A DNA stretch of 64,000 nucleotides from Cristatella mucedo (lineage: Eukaryota; Bryozoa; Phylactolaemata; Cristatellidae): the NCBI GenBank assembly GCA_009760855.2, contig WPIO01000007.1:10666001-10730000 (forward strand). Reading direction: 5' to 3'. The position numbers and the translations under genes were made by a program. Below the pieces are notes generated by a model. It worked only from the letters and a program-made list of their open reading frames with translations. It had not been told where the DNA came from and did not search any database. Shown one piece after another: positions 46,671 to 58,378 of this stretch. Each line of letters begins with the position of its first letter. Within the stretch, counting starts at the first letter, position 1.

Positions 46671-48650
46671 ATTACAGGCTGCCCCTCAGGGCCTCCTGCC
46701 TAGAAAGGCCACGCTCCTGCTATCAAAATAAACAGCTACTGAGTTGGCACGTTAGCACTTATGTCAACATCTGGGAAAACTGCATTTAAGTCGGTTGCAA
46801 AGCAGCCGCAACGAAATAGCGACCTTGGAGTAGTGGCAGCGATCGGGTTCCTAGAATAACCGCGATAAACTGGCGTACTGCGATAAAGCCTCTATTTCCA
46901 AAATAAACGTCCCAAACTGTAGAGAAATGTGTTACGCATTTACCCACCGAATTTCACGCTATTGCGCTTGTGCGTTCTCGTACTACGGCTTCCAATGGCC
47001 CGTGCATTTGAGGTCGTATTGCCCATTGAAAGAAATAGCATGAGAACTCGCTAACGAAATCGCATGAAATTTGCTAGGTTAACCCAAAACAATGTTTTCA
47101 ATAGCTTGAAATCAAAACTTTAGTTTCTCGACGCCTATTGTAGAGTGTAAACATATATATAATAGCTCATTGTAGAGTATTGTATCGTAGTTTAAATATG
47201 TCTTGATAATAAAGTGAAAAGGGCAAAGGTTAAGAGGCAATGATAATCCGCATTCTACCAAAGCGAGATGCGCCTCCGGGCTGCAAAAAGCGACTGCAAA
47301 GTAGCGAATTTTTCCAGCGGTCAAATTAGTGTCCTACAGAACTTCAACAGTTAAATTATTTCTGCTTGCCGTTGATTAGCCACTATGCTGCGCCACCTTA
47401 GAGAAACACGTTCACTGGCAATTTAAGATATTTAAATGTTTATAGAGAATACGTGCAAACCCGGATAACTCTATCGAACAAAAAATTCCAAACCTTACCC
47501 CAAACCTTTCAAATCTCAGACGGTTCAGCGAACGTCACAAGAAGGCCCTGACCAAGCAATACAGCGAGTGACTTCCAACAGACTCTCTCGTACACGCGCT
47601 TGCAGTAGCTCGCGCCCAGCGCTCTGACTAACCGGCCGGCAGTTGACCGTCGTTACTCCAGGAGTCTGCGACTGCGGTCACGTCCGCACCTCACGTAATA
47701 GCCGTAATAGCGTAATATTATCAAGTGCATAATTATTAATAGCCAGGCCGTAAGTCAAGCAATAATGTCGTTCGTACGTAATCATAAATCACGCTGCCCA
47801 TAAGCCTCGGCCTATCGCGACTATCCATCTTATCCGCGGCTCTCAGTTATAACTCTGCAGTCCAGTTCACAGTTCTTAATAGCGGGGCTTTCCGTTACTG
47901 AGCAAGCTAACGAAGTGGATTAAGAACAGTTTTAGAGGACTTTTGATTGGTTCCCCTTGAATCTCTGCATACGCCTGCGTGGAAAAGTTAGGCAGTGGTG
48001 AATCCGGCAATATCGGCAATCCGGACCATTTCCTATAGGGGCCGGATGCGCAAGCTTTCTTTGACATCGCAGGCTGTTCGTAGAGTAGTCGGAGTATGAA
48101 AATACTCGGCTCCGGCGGCAATGGGTCATGGTCGTGATTCCGGAAAGAAGACAGAACTGACTACGATTCTAGCGGAGGAACTATGCTTAGATTTTCACTT
48201 TCACAAAATGACCAACCTAGTGACATTCGTTCGTGACCCGAGGTACTCGAGGTTTCTTTTCTAAATGACAGCACCGTGGCTTCTAATGTTGGAATTCAAT
48301 GGCTTCAGAATTATCGATTATTAATGCGCTGGGCATTCTTCGTAAGCACCATTTGACCCAAATAGGTAAGCGACCGTAAGTCAGTCCTGTCCGACCAAGA
48401 ACGTGGGATAGCCTTGGACCGTCGTTCGCAGGGCGCAAATACGCGCCGCCCTAATGCGTAATTACGAGCCGGACTAAATACGTAAATAGTCGCCACCCTA
48501 ATACGGTGCTTGGACTCCCGGGATCGGATTATCGAGATCTAGAAGCGACTACTTACGCTCGCCTACGACCAGTTATCTTGGAATAAATTGCGGAAATAGG
48601 CTAAATAGAATACGTCGTTGTAAGCCACTCACTTTTAAAAATAATAATAG
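46671..48650. other. No recognisable feature
   Basis: Frames of at most about 80 codons with no motif. Part of it (47.5-48.5 kb) is CpG-richer than its flanks. Confidence 0.5.
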
Positions 48651-48860
48651 TTAATAATAATAATAATACACTTGCATAGATAGTAAGTGCCCTTGGAGAA
48701 CTGAATCTCTTTGTAGGTACGCTATAGATGCTGTATAAAAAGCATTACCGAACGATTGGCGGTAACATACGCAAGCAGCAGGCATAGTGTAAACAGATAC
48801 ATGCACACACGAAGGACGAATCACAGAGAGCCACCGAAAGTCACGGGTACACAATAGTGA
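48651..48860 (-). mobile_element. 5'-truncated LINE 3' end
   Basis: (AAT)n then GGAGAACTGAATCTCTTTGT and a 3' UTR resembling the fragment at 669-795. Confidence 0.75.
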
Positions 48861-49994
48861 AATCAAAAACTAAAGACAGCGATTGCCAGCGCATGGCGGC
48901 GCAAAGACGCAGCCACAATCACTCACTGGCAGGCAGACCTTCGCGGACTATCTCTTCAGTGTAGTCTTGCTTTTGTAACGTCGTCTTCCTACTGAAGGGG
49001 CAGCTCAATGCTGCGTGTAGTCCTGTACGCAGAATGCCGTTTCGTTCCGTACAAGTAGCGCTGTGTCCAGCTTTGATTTTTGCGTAAGCGTACTTTGCTC
49101 TTTAATTTTTGTTGGTGCCCCGTTTGATTTGTGACCTTCAGATCAAGGCGGAATGTAGCTCATTTAGGTATTCGCAGTTTATGGGCAACTGGCATTTATG
49201 GCCTTGTTATTCCCACTACGACCAGTTTACGGCCCAGAGATGTTTATGACCCAGCAGAGTACACGGAGCTGCTGCCGGTTTATGGGCCACTGCGACTTAT
49301 GGCTGTGAGCGTTAAGTAACTCCCTGCAGAGGACAGCGAGTTACGACGACCAAGCAGGATAGTCACTTACTGACCCGCTGCCGCGTTTGGGTGAATAAAA
49401 GTGTCTTCTGTTTGAACCTGCTTCTGCGCATTATTGCGCACGTGCGGTTTGGAGACTATCAAACTAAATTCAGTTTTATCCATGTATCCACAGACACAAA
49501 GAAAATTTCCTCAGCGTTTAAATAAGCAATAAAATAATGCGTGGATCACATGATTGATCCTCAATATTACATAATTCAATTTTCATCAATTTTAACAACG
49601 CATGCCGAGTATGCAAATTAGCAACATATTTCCAACGATATTTTTACCGCGACACTTAAAAAAAGACACTTACTATGACAGTACCGTTGAATTAATACTA
49701 CAAATACCGCCCAGCATCACAAATATCGCAGAGGGCACAGCGTACGCGCGACGTCGACGACATACGTCTACGGACGGACTCTTATTCCAAAATATATCGA
49801 TTGATATTGCAGCTTCTTGTCCTTTTAAACGCGGTCCTTTCTAGGTGTTGACATTGCGACAGACACCACTATCTCTAAGCGGAAATACGCTTAACAGACA
49901 TTCAACCAGGGATTTCAAATCATTGCGGTCTGCTGTCGGCTCAGCTCCAACACTTGCTCCGCGACAGCAATCTGTTCAGCCTGGTTTACACGAT
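48861..49994. other. No recognisable feature
   Basis: No domain or named repeat recognised up to the LINE beginning near 49995. Confidence 0.5.
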
Positions 49995-50011
49995 GAGTTT
50001 GCTTCCTTGTT

Positions 50012-51150
50012 TTGCTCGATCTTTCGGCAGCTTTTGATACCATCGATCACAAAGTACTTCTAGAGCGCCTCTCATCTCGCCTGGGCATCACTGGCACTGC
50101 TCTGCAGTGGTTCAGGTCCTATCTCAGTGGGAGACTCCAGAGTGTTGACGTGAATGGACAAAGATCATCTGAAGTACCTCTAAAATATGGAGTACCTCAG
50201 GGCTCTGTGCTAGGTCCGGTCCTTTTCACCGTTTATACTCTCCCTCTCGCTGATGTGATTGCCAAGCACAATCTAGGCTTTCACTTCTATGCGGATGACA
50301 CTCAGTTGTACCTTTGCTTTCATCCCTCCCAGCCTTCGAGCACCTCAAATTCTCTCAACTCACTTGCTGCATGCATTGATGACATCCGATCATGGATGGC
50401 AGCAAACTTTCTAAAACTAAACGATGATAAAACTAACTTACTAGTTATGGGCAAACCTAGTGTTATTCAGAAATTGGAAAGACTGACTTTCAAAATTGGC
50501 TCTGCCAGCATATCTCCAGTTGCATCAGCTCGAAATCTAGGTGTCATATTCCAAAGCGACCTCTCGTTAGACGACCACATCAGCTCCACAGTCAAATCAG
50601 CCTATTTTCAGCTTCATAACATTGCTAAAATTAGGGCTTGTTTAGATAAGGATACCACGTCCAAGTTGGTCCATGCATTCGTGACATCTCGTCTCGACTT
50701 CTGCAACTCACTGCATACTGGCCTACCAGCATGTGCGATCAGGCGATTGCAGCTGGTGCAAAACTCTGCAGCTAGGCTTGTCTGTCGTGAGCGTCGCAGT
50801 TGCCACATTACTCCACTTCTCGCCGACCTGCACTGGCTACCAGTCAAGCAACGGATTGACTTCAAGGTTTTGTCGCTCACTTTTAGGTCTCTTCATTCTA
50901 TGGCTCCAGCCTATCTTTCAGAGATACTACCCCATTAGGCAAAGCATCGTACCACTCGCTTTTCGGAATCCAACAGTCTAGAAATACCTCGTACAAACCT
51001 TAAATCCTTTGGAGACCGTGCATTTAGCTCGTATGCTCCCACAGCCTGGAACTCCCTCCCGACCTGCATCAGAACATCCCCTGACCTGACCACATTTAAA
51101 AGAAACTTAAAAACATACCTATTTAGGACAGCATTTAGTGGGTCCTTGTG
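50012..51150 (+). pseudogene. LINE reverse-transcriptase ORF2 (3' part), one premature stop
   Basis: Open from 50012 to a TAG at 50936-50938, then in the same frame to TGA near 51150. Order of motifs: LDLSAAFDTIDHKVLLERLS, LKYGVPQGSVLGPVLF, the catalytic FHFYADDTQLYLCF (YADD at 50288-50299), [71 protein letters not shown], then after the stop NLKSFGDRAFSSYAP and LKTYLFRTAFSGSL. These features are typical of CR1/L2-clade non-LTR retrotransposons. The true N-terminus, with endonuclease, is missing by 5' truncation. Confidence 0.88.
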
Positions 51151-51316
51151 ATTCATCCTCGATGTGCTTATGCGTGCTGACACTGTTCATGCTGCCACTA
51201 ACCACATTTGCATGCTGACCCAGTGCATGTAACCCCTAACCATGTTATTCATTTTGTTTGTTTTTCAAGCATGATTTTACTTACTATTCTGTTGCGTATC
51301 ACTTTGCAGCAAATGT

Positions 51317-51356
51317 AAAGCGCCTAGAAAGAGATTAAGTTCTCTGAGGGCGCTTT
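51317..51356 (+). other. LINE 3'-terminal hairpin
   Basis: AAAGCGCC (51317-51324) pairs with GGCGCTTT (51349-51356), and inside it AGAGA (51330-51334) pairs with TCTCT (51341-51345). This is the most conserved stretch across all LINE copies and is partly shared by SINE-A, as expected for a reverse-transcriptase recognition element. Confidence 0.7.
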
Positions 51357-51984
51357 ATCAAGTGCAATATTATTATTATTATTATTATTCCTACCTGCTT
51401 CTGTCTTATCTGCGTTTTATATGTCACCAATACTGGGGGGCGGCAGTCCAAGACCTATCTAAGACTTGACGAAGACTCGTCAGCCAAACGTGCTTCTACT
51501 GCTCGGTAAGACTCATGTAAGACTTGGCAAAGGACTCATCGCAAGAGCCGTCAATGACACGCCTTCTCCGTTGCTTTGAAAAGCATGGCGGACGACTCTC
51601 GCCGGCGAAATCGTCGAAGCGTTTCACGAGAGTCCCTGCTTACGTGGATAACTACGAGCTAGTCATAAAAATCATTTTGTGAGGCGGCGGGCAATAAAGG
51701 TAATCGTGGAAGTTTAAAATTAACCTGGAGGTGCATTCGGAGGGCCATTTCTACCTTCCTAACACAAGCAGTTCCCCACGATCACTATGGTGCGGAGCAA
51801 GTAGGAAGCAATATTTTGCAACGCCCCAAAATTACGAGCTATGAGCTTAACGAATGAACGGCGATTAAGAACGATGAACTTGGCTGCTAAATTTTAGCTG
51901 AGAGCCGCTTATGAGATAGCCGGAGATAAAGCAAAAAAAATTAACAGCGCAACTATTGTATGACCTGCAACCTAGACATTAGGT

Positions 51985-52510
51985 AAGACGTCAGGAGAAA
52001 ATGTTGTCGAGTGTGTGACCCTTGATGTGAGTAGGGCCATGTACATGAGCCAAAAGAGACAATGAGTAAGTCAATGCACGAAACTCAGTGCCGAAGGCGT
52101 CAGATCAGTTATCAAAATGAATATTGAAACTACACATGACGAGAAAGGATCGATTTTTTGCACATAGAATCGAAATGAGATCAGATAAATGTGAGATAGA
52201 GGAGGATTTGGTACCTGGTGGGCGATAGACTACTGTTACCATCGATAGCTTGTTGAAGGGTGAAATCAAGACAATAGATTAGAAAGACTGCTTCGATGGT
52301 ACTGCAAATGGTTTGAAGTCCAATTTCCAAGCGCACGATAATAGCTACTCCACCTCCAGTTTTGATTGATCTATGGTTGTGAAAGAATGAGCAACCAATC
52401 GGGGTAGCGTCTTTAATTATCGGACAGTTTACCGATTTTAGCTAAGTTTCAGTTAAGGCGAGCAGGTCGAGACCTTTTTCCGAAATAAGCTTGCTTATTA
52501 CTGAGGGTTT
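51985..52510 (-). mobile_element. LINE endonuclease-domain fragment
   Basis: Minus-strand frames give KLISEKGLDLLALTET, KTGGGVAIIVRLEIGLQT, MVTVVYRPPGTKSSSISHLS and GPTHIKGHTLDNIFS, the APE-type endonuclease of the same LINE class, with frameshifts. No RT follows directly. Confidence 0.75.
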
Positions 52511-52527
52511 AATGCACATTGAGCGAG

Positions 52528-52615
52528 TAATAATAATAATAATGCACTTGATAAAGCTCCCACGGAGAACTCAATCTCTTTCTAGGCGCTTTACATTTGC
52601 TGCAAAGGGATTCCA
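52528..52615 (-). mobile_element. 5'-truncated LINE 3' end
   Basis: (AAT)n, then GGAGAACTCAATCTCTTTCT, then AGGCGCTTTACATTTGCTGC. Confidence 0.8.
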
Positions 52616-53109
52616 AAGACAAGCGCTGAGTTGGGCCGCCGGGATTATAACAGGCCTGAGTACCAACAAGTTAGAGATATTCACAGTAACGCTTGAGAGT
52701 GAACGTGCTGAGCGGTTCGAGACAATGCCAGAAATAGACACATTTTTAACTGCAATAGCCGCAGCTTGAACCAGGCAGGAGTTCATGCTGCAAGTCAAAA
52801 TTCCGCTTCATTACCATTTTTGGAAAAATGAAGAGTGCCTGCTTATTATTTTTAAGATCAATTCTGTTTTGGGAAGAACTGATGAAAGTCTTAGCCATCA
52901 CTGTCAAATGTGACTCTGCAACAGAGTAGAGTGCAACAATAGAGGCTTTGAAAGCTTTTAATGATGACTGAACAACATTGTAGTTTATTTGGAGCAACTT
53001 CTGAAGACACAAGTGGAACACTTGAAAGAAGAAGTGAAGCTGGCAGTCTCATACACTGCATTTTTAACTTTTACTTTTCGGCTCTGTAGCTATTTTAATA
53101 CAGTCTTTT

Positions 53110-53290
53110 AAGAAGATTGACCGCGTTCAGAAATAACTGCAGGATCCAAAGATAAACTTTAAAGACGCTTCTTGTGACCTCCACTCTTTTGAGATTGACT
53201 TGTCAAGACTTCGAAAAGACCTGTGCCAAGAATTACTAGCAGATGCCAAAAAGAGAAGCAAATTGTCGAGAGTTGCAGTTGAACAAAGAA
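53110..53290 (+). mobile_element. hAT-type (ZMYM/TTF-like) transposase fragment, left part
   Basis: KKIDRVQK, a stop, then LQDPKINFKDASCDLHSFEI and LRKDLCQELLADAKKRSKL. This resembles the IDRVQKxLQDPxLNFxDA helical region of hAT-related transposases with TTF/MYM-type zinc fingers. It is interrupted after this point by a LINE. Confidence 0.65.
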
Positions 53291-53448
53291 TATATGTTAC
53301 TTTAAAATGAAATATGTTACTTTAAAATGCTTCTTACCACACTCGCGACTCGGCACTTAAGACACCACAATAACTCGTCTCTTTCATTGTCAGTTATACA
53401 GAAGGTTTCCTAATTTGAGAGTTGCCTTGTAAGTTCTTCACCATGGCC

Positions 53449-54436
53449 GCACATGGATGGCAGCAAATTTTCTTTAACTAAATGGCGATTAAACTAACTT
53501 ACTACTAATGGGAAAACTGAGTGTGATTCAGAAATTGGAAAGGTTAACATTCAAAATCAACTCTGCCAGCATATCTGCTATTGAATCTGCGAGAAATCTA
53601 AATGTCAAGTTCCAAAGTGTATTTTCATTAGACAACCACATCAGCTGCACAATAAAGTTTCCCTACTTTCAGCTTTGCAACATTGCTGAAGTTGGGGCTT
53701 GTTTAGATAGAGATACCACATCTAAGTTGGTCTAGCATTTGTGACATCCCGTCTTGACCGCTGTAACTCAGTGCTTGCTGGCCTACCGGCATGTGCAATC
53801 AGGCGCTTACAGCCGATGCAAAAGTCTGCAGATAGGCTTGTCTGTCGTGAGCATTGCAGTTGCCACGTCATGCCACTTCTCGCCGACCTGCACTGGCTCC
53901 CAATCAAGCAACGTATCGACTTCAAGGTTTTGTTGCTCACTTTTAGGTCACTTCATTCTTTGGCTCCAGCCTATCTCTCAGATCTACTCCCTCGCTAGGT
54001 CAAGCATTGTACCACCCACTTTTTGGAATCCAACAGTTTACCAATTCCTCGTACAAACCTCAGATCCTTTGGAGACCATGCATTTAGTTTGTATGCGCCC
54101 AAAGCATCGAGCTCACTCCCGACTTGCGTCAGAACATCCCCTGACTTGACCACATTAAAAAAAACTTGAAAACTCACCTATTTATGACAGCATTTAGTGG
54201 GTCCCTGCGATTCGTCCTTTATGTGCTTATGCATGCTGACACTTTTGCATGCTGCCACTAACCACACTTGCATGCTGACCCTGTGCATGTCACCTCTAAC
54301 CATGTTATTCATGTTGTTTATCAAGCATGATACCTCTCACCATTCGATCGTGTTTCCTTTATAGTAAATGTAAAGCGCCTAGAAAGAGATTGAGTTCTCT
54401 AAGGGCGCTTTATAAAGTGTATTATTATTATCATTA
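53449..54436 (+). mobile_element. CR1/L2-type LINE inserted in a hAT element
   Basis: Starts at a HGWQQ-like start of WMAANFL, then [47 protein letters not shown], the 3' UTR, the hairpin (AAGCGCCTAGAAAGAGATTG) and (ATT)n ending about 54436. One or two frameshifts. Confidence 0.85.
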
Positions 54437-54610
54437 TGGCCGTATCAGTTGCCAGTTGTGAACGTTCCTTCAGCAAGCTGATGATAATCCTGTTTTATTT
54501 GAGAGCATCAATGGGGTAAGATCGACTCTCGATTTGGCCTTGTTAAGCGTCGAGAAAGAAACACTTCAAATATTGACTTTCAAACTGTTATAGATCATTT
54601 TGCCACGATC
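54437..54610 (+). mobile_element. hAT-type transposase fragment, right part (dimerisation domain)
   Basis: AVSVASCERSFSKLMIILFY, LRASMG, a stop in place of Gln, DRLS, then frameshifted LALLSVEKETLQ and NIDFQTVIDHFA. This is the C-terminal dimerisation domain of hAT transposases (consensus PVSVASCERSFSKL...LRSxMGQERLxxLALLSIE). Confidence 0.8.
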
Positions 54611-55004
54611 AAGGCGAGAACAATTCACACAAAGTGACAAGCTACAGTAGAAGGAGCTCCCCATTGGTGCGCTGCGCTAACTCACCAGTAATCAAGCAAT
54701 CCAGCGCTTATAGCTGTAGATTATTTTCCGCTCTCGGCGTTGCCGCGACCGCCTTTCTGGCCGCCTCCGGGCTTGTGACGGTCACTGCCTTACACGAAGT
54801 CTCTGCACACGTGAAGAGGATAACTCGCGCTCCCTGAATGCCGAGCGCGTCTCAAAATAAGCTCGCTTCTCCAACCTCTCGTAATCGTACTTTGAACTCT
54901 TCAAACGTAGCGCCAACAAACAATGGTGACGAAGAGTCTTCTATATTCAGGTTGTGCATTCGAATAACCGTGCGTACGCACCACCTGACCAGGATAATAG
55001 AGCC

Positions 55005-55170
55005 GCGATGGCACACCAGGTAAGGCGGCTGCTTGACATGACCTCGGTCCCGAGGTCGTTTTGGAATCCTGCGGTGGGCAATCCTTTGTTGCCCCTGAAA
55101 GCGGCGGTGGTAGCCGTAGAAGGCTCTTCTGTCGCTATACAAAAAGAGGCTGCTAAAATCAGCTAGTATT
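55005..55170 (+). mobile_element. SINE-B copy
   Basis: ACACCAGGTAAGGCGGCTGC, palindrome GACCTCGGTCCCGAGGTC, B-box-like TTTGGAATCCTG, CGGTGGGCAATCC, tail TCTTCTGTCGCTATACAAAA. Confidence 0.8.
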
Positions 55171-55349
55171 TGCTTTAGTGGCATCTAGGTAATCATATCC
55201 GGCGTACTTGGTATGCGCACGGAGGTGTCGGAGTACGCATCTCACCCGGACCCGTACGCCTAGGGGAGGGAAGTCAAAGCCGGGAACGAACGAGGAGGAG
55301 GAGCGGGCGGCGACATTAAAAGGTATAAGACCTTTGAAGCTCCTCATTT

Positions 55350-57850
55350 GCTAGGTGGGACAGGCGGGACAATATATAAAGAGCCGCAGAATGGCTCTTT
55401 ACTCTTCGATAGAATCGATTCTTTACTCAGTTTCGGCGGCGAACAGCCTTTACGAGCATGCCGTACGGAGGAGGGGGGACCAAACGGAATGCAGCTCCCG
55501 CGGCTTCCGCGGCAGGACTGGCCCATCCCTCCCTCCCCCCCGCAAGCCGGCTGAAAGAGGGCGTTGGCTGCCCTGTTCAATGCCCTCTTTAACGCCCGCA
55601 CAAACGGCACAGCCTCATTGCCAACGGACCTCCAGGAAGAGACTGCCAGACTTCGCGAGCGGCTTTTGGATGCCCAGCGGATAGCTTCAAGGTGTCTCAA
55701 TAAGGGACTGCAACTTCATTTGGATATAGCCAAAAAGGCCTACTGGAGCTGCGCTCGCGAACTTTCCGGAGGTTTACCGGAGTGGCGCATTTCCTATAAG
55801 AGAGGGGTCGTATTTTTTGCAGTTACTGACGGTCACTCGTAGAGAGACGTCGAAAAAAGACAACAGGTCGAACGGAACGCCTTCAGCGAGCAGCCGCATT
55901 ATTATTTATTTATTTATTTATGGCTACCAATTATTTATTTCGAGAAGCTCGATTATATGACTCGACTCGAAGAGCCCGCGCTGCCGGCGAAGAGCTCTTT
56001 CCATAGGGACGAGGGCTGCAAGGTTTCATAAAGGTGTACCCAGGCTAGGTTCGGTTGGCTTGGACCGGGCGGCTATAATGAGGGTAAGGGTCACTGGCTA
56101 GGCCGGGGTCGGACCTACGGCATGGCCGGATTGGCGGTGACGTGAGGACACCGGGGCTCTTGGGTAGGAGAAGTTGGCCGAGTAAGCCGTGGTGTTGGAG
56201 GCTCCCGGTCTCGCCGAGTTATGCATCTGGATGGTTGCAAGCGTGCTCAGACGATGCGGCCACGCACGCAAGGCGACGAGTACCCAAGGCCCGAGCGGAG
56301 CTGGATAGCGCGCTCGTTGTTGAGACTTGTGTATTCCGCGTTCCCCGTGTAGCATGTTCGTGACCCCCCCCCCCGTGTGTTGGCGTCTTTCAGCGGAACC
56401 TCTCGACTGTGGTAGACGTCGACTCCCGACTAGCCAAGCAGTTACTCAGCTAGCCGGATCTTATACGATGTACGCTCGTACTGCTGGATTCGGAGTCGGT
56501 ACAAAGGCGGGACTGCGGAAGCCGACTAACCAGCTAATACGTGTGTTCGCGCTTGCAGCGTCGTCTTGCGCCCCCATAGTGTACTGTGTATAGGACCCTC
56601 CCTGTAGACGTGTTTAGTTTCCCTGTTGTTTTTGGCGCATGCATTATTATAAAGAGGTTTAACCTGACGGCCGCTCGTCTTACCCTAGCTCAGCGGCATG
56701 GCGAGCGGCAGCGTGGCCGGAGTATAGCGGGGTTTGGCGGAAACTAGCCTTTGACCCCCGGAACTCAGCTACAGAGGGGCAGGTGGACGGACTGCATCGC
56801 ATGCGGGTCACCTTCGAGCCGCTGAATCTTACCCGAGTACACCATCGCCTAGAAGAGATGATAAAACGGCGGTGCGCTAGGTCAGCCATATAATCACTGC
56901 AGATATGTATACTATTCACGGTTAGTGAAATAAAAAAGCATGGAAACGAGTATGCTGTCATCTACGGCAAGGAGGCCAAAAGGCCGAAGCCAAGTAGCAG
57001 CCATGCTCGGGCGCGCTCTACACTTTGGAGTCGGGCGTCTTGATTGAAGGCGCTCTGGGCGCCGGGTAAGAGCTGCTGTCGTACGCCATCGCCGGTACTC
57101 GAAGCATGCAGCCCGACGTCGCTGTCGAACGAGCGTCTCTGTGCTACGTATACGGACTTGCTATCTTAAGGTAGGGGGCGCTCTTCGTTACAGCCGCGTT
57201 CCGCGACTGTCGGCGGCCTAAGTTGGCGCTCCGCTGCCGCACCGCATTGACAAAGTCGCTAGCCGTGCCGGAGGCTCTCGGCTTCGCCTTCGCCGGTATT
57301 CGTCGGGCGTCGGCGAAGACCAGCGTCATTACGAGCGCGGCGTTTGCGGCCTAGTTCCGTTCGGGGGCGTGGAGGTCGCGACAGCCGTTTGTAGCATTCG
57401 CATCCTGTTTGGAAAAGCAGCCGCTTAATTTTAGAAGACGCTGCAGCATACTTTGAGAAGCCCGCAGGCCCGATGGGCGGGTACATTTGACGAGCAGCTT
57501 CGCCGCACGCTAGCGCAGGTGCTCCTAAGGCCAAGAAGGACGTACCTTCAGCGTGAGCCCGGTAGCTACGCCGGAGGGCTACCGAGCTTACGACAGGAGC
57601 GCTCCGGTGGTGCGGCCGCCGCCGCGAAGTGTCGTTCCGGCGGCGCACGCTCGGAGAAGCTTTGCCGCTTCTGACTCTCCTTTCGAGGGTGAGTTGATAG
57701 CCGAGGCTTAGCCTCTGCAGACCGTAGCACTGGACCGAACACGTTAGCACACTGGCCTCAGTCTTGGCTTCTGTCAACTGTTCGGCAAAAACCAAGTCTA
57801 CCGTCGATTCACGAAGGAATCCTCTCCTCTCAGATTCCACTGGGTGCTAT
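55350..57850. other. GC-rich segment of unknown nature with a 92-codon ORF
   Basis: About 2.5 kb distinctly richer in G+C and CpG than its surroundings. A plus-strand frame at 55564-55842 reads like protein (DLQEETARLRERLLDAQRIA, then LHLDIAKKAYWSC), preceded by a TATA-like ATATATAAAGAG at about 55370, but no family was recognised. Long frames on both strands at 57259-57840 look compositional. An unknown mobile element or an unrecognised gene are both possible. Confidence 0.35.
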
Positions 57851-58224
57851 GGATACGGGATATATGGATGCGGCTAGCGTTGAGGTAGGTAGCCCTGCAC
57901 CCCGGAGCGTCTCTCCGAAGCCTCTCCCAGTGTCCTTGCCACAACGTCTATTGCTTACGACGGATCTTTTTCACAAAAATGCACTGAGAATACTTGAGCA
58001 CTGCTAATCAATAAAATTTACTACTTTTTTCTCCGCACTGCACGAGGAAAAGAAAAGAACGTATTGCAAATAGTTGGGCGTCATTTGGAAGCACGTCTGT
58101 ACTCGGCTTCTTAAACAGTGAGGACTGAATAATAGGATGCGGACTGCCAAAATTCCTGTTGTCACTTAAGGTCAATGCTTAGCCAAATAGCAAAATCTTA
58201 GATACGGTCCAGGTCACGACAGTC

Positions 58225-58378
58225 CGTGTCCATGGAGCTCGCACTTCACGACCGAGGTCGTGGGTTCGAATCCTAAAGTGGGCGATCCTTTATTGCCAAC
58301 TGCAATCGGTGGTGAGTGCCGTTAAGGCTCTTCAGCCGCTATACAAATGAGCTGTTAAATAAGCTACTATATTGCTAT
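58225..58378 (+). mobile_element. SINE-B copy
   Basis: TTCACGACCGAGGTCGTGGG, the intact B box GGTTCGAATCC, GTGGGCGATCCTTTATTGCC and the tail GGCTCTTCAGCCGCTATACA. Confidence 0.85.

Larger units (their letters stand above)
49995..51390 (+). mobile_element. Youngest CR1/L2-type LINE copy, 5'-truncated
   Basis: About 1.4 kb from within the RT domain through the 3' UTR (51151-51316), the terminal hairpin (51317-51356) and an (ATT)n tail at 51367-51389. It has one premature stop and otherwise one long frame, the least decayed copy here and the reference for the others. Confidence 0.9.

Noticed and set aside
57259..57840. 193-codon minus-strand ORF
   Set aside because: Arg/Ser-rich chance frame in GC-rich DNA, with a competing frame on the other strand and no motif.
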